Part shown: positions 59,217-64,000 of the stretch, piece after piece
How the letters are laid out: every line of letters begins with the position of its first letter
How positions within the stretch are numbered: the stretch's first letter is position 1
DNA from: an uncultured Muribaculaceae bacterium
GTDB lineage: Bacteria > Bacteroidota > Bacteroidia > Bacteroidales > Muribaculaceae
Length of the DNA: 64,000 nt
NCBI GenBank assembly: GCA_944321685.1
Contig: CALUMH010000005.1
Location: 1 to 64,000, forward strand
Direction: 5' to 3'
The notes under the pieces: generated by a model
The model's database searches: none
What the model was told of the DNA's origin: nothing
What the model saw: only the letters and a program-made list of their open reading frames with translations
Made by a program: the position numbers and the translations under genes

Positions 59217-60488
59217 ATGAAAATTATAGACGGACATAATGTGAAAATATTCACCGACAACATTGAGACCGGTGCAATCGAGCAAATAAATCAATTACTT
59301 TCAATCGACGTATTTTGCAATTGCAAAATACGCATCATGCCCGATGTCCACGCCGGTGCCGGATGTGTGATAGGCTTTACGGGAGACCTTGGCGACAAGG
59401 TAATCCCAAACATCGTGGGTGTTGACATCGGGTGCGGGATATTGGTAAGGCCCTTCCGTTTTGTCGGTGACATCAACTTCCACGCGCTTAATGAGTTTAT
59501 TGTCGCCAATATCCCTTCGGGCAGGAATGTGCGCGAAGGCAAGACATTGCTGCCACAACCATATATCGAGCGGTACCAGGCAGCCAAGCAATTGGCTATG
59601 CAATTGCGGTGTTACCGGGAATTGAAAGACCAGAAACGCCTTTACAAGGCCATAGGCACACTTGGCGGCGGCAACCATTATATCGAAATTGACCGCGACG
59701 ACCGGGGGCGGGGCTACATAGCCGTCCACACCGGCAGCCGCAACCTGGGCAAACAGGTGGCCGAGATATACCAACGATTGGCTGTAAAACTGCAATCAGG
59801 GTGGGGCGAAATAATGGCCGAACAAAACGCAATGATTAAAGCCTACAAAGAGGTCGGCCGCAAAGCCGAGTTGCAAGATGCCATAAGGCAACTGCACAAT
59901 TCGTTTAAGATGCGCAAACCGCCCATTGACCCCGACCTTTGTTACCTTTGGGGCGATGCACGCGAGGATTACCTGTACGATATGCGCCTGTGCCAGCAGT
60001 GGGCACGCATCAACCGCAGCATAATTGTTGACCTCATCAGCGAATTCCTTTTACGGCAAGGCAGCATAGAAATTCCTGCCGGTGACACCGAATACGCACA
60101 ATTCGAGAGCGTGCACAATTACATAGGCGACGACAACATAATCCGCAAGGGAGCTATTTCGGCCCGTGCAGGAGAACGGTGCATCATACCATTGAATATG
60201 CGAGATGGCGCACTTATTTGCGTAGGCCGTGGAAACGAAGACTGGAACTACTCGGCTCCGCACGGTGCCGGACGCATATTAAGCCGCGGTGAAGCCTTCC
60301 GCCAAATCAATATGGACGATTTCAAGCATTCGATGGAAGGCATATACAGCGAAACAGTTACCGAAGATACTCTTGACGAGTCGCCGATGGTATATAAGCC
60401 AAAAGACGAAATCATTGCCAACATAAAAGACACGGTTGAAATTATCAACATAGTGAAGCCTGTGTTCAACTTCAAGGCTGCAATGTAA
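59217..60488 (+). CDS. rtcB: RtcB-family RNA ligase
   Basis: 423 residues. Metal and GTP site marks: PDVHAGAGCVIGF (Asp and His of the Mn site, about 42-54), VGVDIGCGI with a Cys ligand (about 67-75), GTLGGGNHYIE (His, about 147-157), HTGSRNLG (about 171-178) and the catalytic His in SAPHGAGR (about 350-357), the residue that is guanylylated. RtcB joins 2',3'-cyclic phosphate and 5'-OH ends using GTP, in tRNA or rRNA repair. The 423-residue length is that of many bacterial forms. No rtcA, rtcR or archease gene is nearby, so it looks monocistronic. Confidence 0.93.
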   Translation: MKIIDGHNVKIFTDNIETGAIEQINQLLSIDVFCNCKIRIMPDVHAGAGCVIGFTGDLGDKVIPNIVGVDIGCGILVRPFRFVGDINFHALNEFIVANIPSGRNVREGKTLLPQPYIERYQAAKQLAMQLRCYRELKDQKRLYKAIGTLGGGNHYIEIDRDDRGRGYIAVHTGSRNLGKQVAEIYQRLAVKLQSGWGEIMAEQNAMIKAYKEVGRKAELQDAIRQLHNSFKMRKPPIDPDLCYLWGDAREDYLYDMRLCQQWARINRSIIVDLISEFLLRQGSIEIPAGDTEYAQFESVHNYIGDDNIIRKGAISARAGERCIIPLNMRDGALICVGRGNEDWNYSAPHGAGRILSRGEAFRQINMDDFKHSMEGIYSETVTEDTLDESPMVYKPKDEIIANIKDTVEIINIVKPVFNFKAAM

Positions 60489-60529
60489 AATCCCGTCAAC
60501 CTGCCTACAGGTGTGGGTGCACCGATAAT

Positions 60530-60842
60530 GTAAAATCAAAAGGGGGGGTGTTGAAATGCAAATTCAAGGGGGCGGCAAAGCCGTCCAATCTGCGATAACC
60601 GGCGGCGCAGCGACCGCCGAGGGCGGGTTGCAAGCCGTCGGTTAGACTAAGCATCAACAAACCCGGCCTCAAAGAGGTCGAACACATTGAACCGTAATGC
60701 ATTCGACCTCTTTGAGGCCGTTCCCCATATGGTGGTTTCATATTCCGATGGTTCGGCTTCGCCTCACACATCGGTTACCTCAAATTGGACGGCTTTGCCG
60801 CCCAATCTGCAATTTGATACACCACCCCCTTTGAATTTACAC
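60530..60842 (+). mobile_element. Composite inverted-repeat element, MITE-like
   Basis: Two diverged copies of a roughly 90-bp sequence face each other. The left copy starts TGTAAAATCAAAAGGGGG at 60529 and the right copy (reverse complement) ends at about 60842 with the same pattern. The best shared part is 20 bp: GGGCGGCAAAGCCGTCCAAT at 60570-60589 and its inverted match at 60784-60803. The centre holds a long hairpin (60664-60720). No coding frame is convincing. A transposase is not present, so if mobile it would need help in trans. Confidence 0.6.
60664..60720. terminator. Long hairpin at the centre of the element, possible rtcB terminator
   Basis: CGGCCTCAAAGAGGTCGAA (60664-60682) pairs perfectly with its inverted copy at 60702-60720, 19 bp with a 19-base loop. 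It lies 176 bases after rtcB and has no U-run, so it could be a terminator or simply part of the repeat element. Confidence 0.5.
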
Positions 60843-60869
60843 CTCACACACCTTCATTTACATACTATG

Positions 60870-62012
60870 TTACTTCACCAACCGGGCTGCGAGGCGGCTG
60901 CGCGACATTAGCCACGTAACGGCCGTGCTTATGGCAAACGTGGTTACTGCAATACAGATAATACGCAACCAATATGGCAACACGGCTATGTCATACAAGT
61001 CATAACTTGCAAAAATGAATGCAAAGTGGCACAAGTAGATGCCAAAGGTAAGCGATGCCAGCTGCGACAGCCACCGACGCGGGCGCAACCCTATTTTTTG
61101 CACTATAACGAACACGGGCAGCGTCATCATGAACACGTTGATGCCGGTAAAGTACCACACTATTTCAAGGTAGGCATAATTGCCCGGGAAATGCTCTTGC
61201 GTGAGTATATATCCGCCTGTGGTTATGGCATACCCTACAAGGAACATCGGCACCATTATTGCCAATGTCTTGTTCCAACTCCATTGCAACGGGTAGGTTT
61301 TCAGATAATAGGCCAATATAAGGTAACCTATGAAACCCGAGAAATAGTAGAAAGTGCCGTAAATGTTCCAGTCGCACATTCCCAGCAGCTCCATGTTACC
61401 GAAATTACCTTGGTAACCAAGCACCGGCGCAAGCATCTTCATATATGGCAGCACAAGCGACACGCCCCACACACCAAGCACAACTTTCAGCTCATGGCGC
61501 GATGCCTGCACGAGCCAGCAGTTGAGTATGGGCATGAGCAAGTAAAGCCCTATGAGCATATACAAGTACCACAACGGAGTGGTATCGAAATTGAAATTGA
61601 AAACAAACGTGTACAGCCGTTGCACAAGCGTGGTTCCGTTATAACTGTCAACGGCGATTTGCGGATTATGTGTTGCCGGATTGACAAAATTGAAATACAG
61701 GTACATCAGCACCGGCAGCACAAGCGACCAAAAAACAAGCGGCGGCACTATGCGCCCCACGCGCTTGCGATAAAACGAAACAAGATTATAGGTAGGTGCC
61801 ACGGGTAACAAAAGTACCCCGGTCATCATCACAAACAACGGTACGCAGGCTCGCACGAAACTCCCGCAAAAGACCCCGGTAAGGAACGATGCACGATTGG
61901 CATCGAACTGTGCCACGAAAGCATCGCAACTGTGCGAAAACACTACAAGGAAACACGCCAATACGCGCAACAAGTCAATCCACCCTATTTTTTCTTGTCT
62001 TAAGGCATTCAT
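60870..62012 (-). CDS. Acyltransferase-3 family membrane protein
   Basis: 380 residues, ATG 62012. About ten membrane helices (LLRVLACFLVVFSHSCDAFV; ACVPLFVMMTGVLLL; PPLVFWSLVLPVLMYLYF; PLWYLYMLIGLYLLMPIL; IIVDL-type later helices). The early RVLACFLVVFSHS places a conserved His in the first helix, as expected for Acyl_transf_3 (OatA/NodX-like) proteins, which use His and Arg residues to transfer acetyl or succinyl groups. SFYRKRVGRIVPPL (about 80-93) is the family RxxR signature. Likely substrate: surface polysaccharide or peptidoglycan; not decided. It has its own promoter and no neighbouring glycan genes. Confidence 0.88.
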   Translation of the reverse strand: MNALRQEKIGWIDLLRVLACFLVVFSHSCDAFVAQFDANRASFLTGVFCGSFVRACVPLFVMMTGVLLLPVAPTYNLVSFYRKRVGRIVPPLVFWSLVLPVLMYLYFNFVNPATHNPQIAVDSYNGTTLVQRLYTFVFNFNFDTTPLWYLYMLIGLYLLMPILNCWLVQASRHELKVVLGVWGVSLVLPYMKMLAPVLGYQGNFGNMELLGMCDWNIYGTFYYFSGFIGYLILAYYLKTYPLQWSWNKTLAIMVPMFLVGYAITTGGYILTQEHFPGNYAYLEIVWYFTGINVFMMTLPVFVIVQKIGLRPRRWLSQLASLTFGIYLCHFAFIFASYDLYDIAVLPYWLRIICIAVTTFAISTAVTWLMSRSRLAARLVK

Positions 62013-62048
62013 AATGTGATAAAAGTAAAGTTAAGATATTCTCTGTTG

Positions 62049-62080
62049 CAAAAGTACAACCCGAACACCCAACCCGCCAA
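62049..62080 (-). promoter_or_regulatory. Promoter of the acyltransferase gene
   Basis: Minus strand TTG (62080-62078), 21 bp, TACTTTTG (62056-62049), about 37 bases before the ATG. The rest of the 295-base gap 62013-62307 shows no gene. Confidence 0.55.
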
Positions 62081-62172
62081 CACAAAAGCAGCAAAAAATG
62101 CAACAATTGCAGCATAATAAATACAAAATCGCATGTAACCGCAACAAAAAGTGCTATTTTAATAAAATCCCG

Positions 62173-62204
62173 AAAAAAACAGTAGGGAGAACCTCACGGT
62201 CCCC
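62173..62204 (-). terminator. Possible terminator of the surface-protein gene
   Basis: On the minus strand GGGACC...GG...TCCC can form a short hairpin (62203-62185) and seven T follow (62179-62173). It is about 105 bases after the stop. Confidence 0.45.
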
Positions 62205-62307
62205 CCCACTGCCATTATTAAGGACTTCTATTAAACTATATATTCTCCATTGTACCTATATAGTCTTTATCCTCTTATCCGGTTTAACTCATTGCTTTCT
62301 TACGAAA

Positions 62308-64000
62308 TCAAGGTTTAACCACAACGTTGATTGTTGCTTTCATTTCAATGATGTCACCATCGTTATTTGCACCGTTGTTGACGGTTGCGGTTACCTTGAT
62401 GGTGGCAGGTTCGTCATTTACAATCTGCTGTCCGCCGGGAACGAACGTCAACTCACCGGTAGTTGCATCGATGCTGAACTTGCCTGTGTCGGTCTTCGTT
62501 GCATCTATCTCGAAGTTGAACGAGAAGTTGCTGTTTGCAAATCCGAAGTATTGACTTGCCTGCTGTGTGGCAGCTTTGTTTACATAGATGTCCTGACCAT
62601 TGAGCGACTTGATAACCATATATTTCAACAGGTCTTCAGTCAGCGTCTTGCTGCCGTCGGCTGCAATCTCAACGGTTGCGCCCTCTTCGCCATCTACCAT
62701 TACTGACATATTGAGCGGGTTGGCAAATACCACGTTGAAAGCATCGAGAACTTCTACTTCAGTATTTTCAAGCGTTGCAATGAGTTCTATGGTGTAGGTC
62801 TTTTCGCCTGTCCATATACTATTGAGCTTGAGATATTGGCCGGTTTCGTCTTGTTTCATATTAACGCCGGTAGTTGAAGTGCCAGGTTTGAAGCGGAAGC
62901 TTATCGTGTGGTTCTTAGCGTTGGCCGGAGTCCAATCATTATAGCTCTGGTATGCCTGATACAAGTAGCCCGACATACGGTAAGTAGAGCCAATAAGCTG
63001 ACCGGTGACGCGGAACGTCTTGGTGTTGCCCGAAACGGTTACCTGGTTGCTGTATGCAGGCAGCATGATGCTGTGGTTGTCAACAACGTTGTAGTTGATT
63101 GTAATCACTACATCCGGGTGGCGAGTATTGTCTTTCGACTTGTAAGTGATGGTAAACGAACCGTTGCCGGTCTTAACCTTATTGGTGAAACCTATTGTTA
63201 TCAGGTCGGCCGAAGATGTACCGTCGCTCGGGAATGATGCCGATGATGTTACTGTCACACCTGTCGGAGCCGAGAATTCAGGAGTTACGTTGTAAGCAGC
63301 CGTAAATTCTGTAGCATTCATATTCAATACACCATAAATTTCCTGGTTAACCTGGTTCCAGTCAAATGGTACTTTCACATTATCGGCAGCATCAGCTGTA
63401 AGGTCGGTATATTCGATTGTGTAATCGCGAGGAGTAGTCTTAATCGGGTCAAGTGCTACCGGATCAGCTTCCTTGATAAGCAAGCGAATATAGGCCGTTG
63501 CAAATGTTTTGTTGCCTACTTTTGCATCAACTTGGATTACCGGCTTGCGGCCAAGAGCTGTAATATTGTCAATTGCACTTACAACACCATTTTCAAGAGT
63601 TGCGAAAGCCTTTTGGTCGGTTTCACCGTCTTCACCCACAACGCTGATGTTGGTGAAAGTATAAGTTACGTCAAATCCGCCGTCGGCAACAAGCATCTCT
63701 TCATCGAAATTGGTAGCCCATGCATATACAAGTTCGTTAAGGTCGATCGATTCTCCGTAGATAAGATCCATGTCAACATCAGAACTGCTACTTACCGATG
63801 TCGGCTTCGTAGTAATGTATGCATCTGCATCGCTATATTCATCAGCATTGTCGGTGATTGCATATTCGCTCATTGTGCCACCGTCAAGCATTCCATAGTC
63901 AGAAACGATTGCACGACCATTCTTTTTATTAGTTGCCTTCAACGCAAAAATATATGCTTCGTCAGCCTTCAAAGTCGAAGGATTGGCCTTAACGGTGATA
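62308..64000 (-). CDS. Partial large surface protein with repeated beta-domains
   Basis: The minus-strand frame is open to the right edge; the N-terminus lies outside, and the first visible residues are ITVKANPSTLKADEAYIFAL. 564 residues are seen, ending VVVKP. The sequence is rich in Thr, Asn, Val and Gly and made of Ig- or cadherin-like beta modules of about 100 residues: ...VTYTFTNISVVGEDGETDQKAFATL, NDGDIIEMKATINVVV and KTDTGKFSIDATTGELTFVPGG ('D..TG.L' turn typical of cadherin-like folds). The C-terminus lacks a clear T9SS CTD. It is probably an adhesin-like or surface-layer protein; nothing more specific is recognised. Confidence 0.7.
   Translation of the reverse strand, partial: ITVKANPSTLKADEAYIFALKATNKKNGRAIVSDYGMLDGGTMSEYAITDNADEYSDADAYITTKPTSVSSSSDVDMDLIYGESIDLNELVYAWATNFDEEMLVADGGFDVTYTFTNISVVGEDGETDQKAFATLENGVVSAIDNITALGRKPVIQVDAKVGNKTFATAYIRLLIKEADPVALDPIKTTPRDYTIEYTDLTADAADNVKVPFDWNQVNQEIYGVLNMNATEFTAAYNVTPEFSAPTGVTVTSSASFPSDGTSSADLITIGFTNKVKTGNGSFTITYKSKDNTRHPDVVITINYNVVDNHSIMLPAYSNQVTVSGNTKTFRVTGQLIGSTYRMSGYLYQAYQSYNDWTPANAKNHTISFRFKPGTSTTGVNMKQDETGQYLKLNSIWTGEKTYTIELIATLENTEVEVLDAFNVVFANPLNMSVMVDGEEGATVEIAADGSKTLTEDLLKYMVIKSLNGQDIYVNKAATQQASQYFGFANSNFSFNFEIDATKTDTGKFSIDATTGELTFVPGGQQIVNDEPATIKVTATVNNGANNDGDIIEMKATINVVVKP

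Noticed and set aside
60687..60911. Plus-strand frame of 74 codons between rtcB and the acyltransferase
   Set aside because: It is formed by the inverted-repeat element and is of low complexity (Pro, His, Leu); no start signal.

Overview
The window reads as a chromosomal segment of a gut-type Bacteroidales (my inference: a Muribaculaceae-like genome). The reasons are type IX secretion components (PorU, PorZ), a complete Na+-NQR operon, an ExbB-ExbD-ExbD-TonB cluster followed by PstS-like and TPR proteins, a DUF3244 protein beside a TPR/HTH membrane regulator, many genes without a Shine-Dalgarno sequence, and repeated Bacteroidota-type promoters (-33 TTTG, 19-21 bp spacer, -7 TAnnTTTG).

Layout. 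1-5.0 kb: a partial AAA-ATPase-like gene, a barrel-like protein, and a minus-strand operon of glycosyltransferase, sensor kinase and tandem-ACT protein. 5.3-10.4 kb: ferredoxin, xanthine phosphoribosyltransferase, menD and porZ. 10.4-20.5 kb (minus): class I fumarase, initiator tRNA, an exported protein, a GH2 beta-galactosidase, porU and hsp20. 20.8-27.4 kb (minus): TPR, PstS-like, small membrane protein, TonB, ExbD, ExbD, ExbB. 27.9-33.7 kb: nqrABCDEF. 33.9-40.1 kb: Rpn-like nuclease, ftsK, LolA-like protein, trxB, murI. 40.4-45.7 kb is accessory DNA: a frameshifted TPR regulator, a DUF3244 protein, a radical-SAM stub, duplicated small membrane proteins with PH-like domains, decayed copies of them, and palindromic repeats. 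45.7-54.0 kb: a complete type II-C CRISPR-Cas locus. 54.0-64 kb: tRNA-Leu, nagB, an AraC regulator, argH, an aldo/keto reductase, a Rieske-fold-like lipoprotein, rtcB, a composite inverted repeat, an acyltransferase and a partial surface protein.

The CRISPR locus is the most distinctive part. It has 29 repeats of 47 bp with 30-31 bp spacers, cas9-cas1-cas2 transcribed toward the array, and a tracrRNA divergent from cas9. By sequence, every full-length repeat contains a Bacteroidota promoter (TTG at repeat positions 2-4, 19 bp, TATTTTTG at 24-31). This predicts one transcription start per repeat, about 10 nt before each spacer, in the plus direction against the cas operon. A hairpin at 47999-48024 can stop both converging transcripts. 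The degenerate repeat lies at the cas-distal end, so new spacers should enter next to cas2, as reported for other II-C systems.

Functional links: MenD makes menaquinone, which Na+-NQR reduces; fumarase and a low-potential ferredoxin fit anaerobic fumarate metabolism. ExbB/ExbD/TonB energise outer-membrane uptake. PorU and PorZ act together in the cell-surface attachment complex of type IX secretion.
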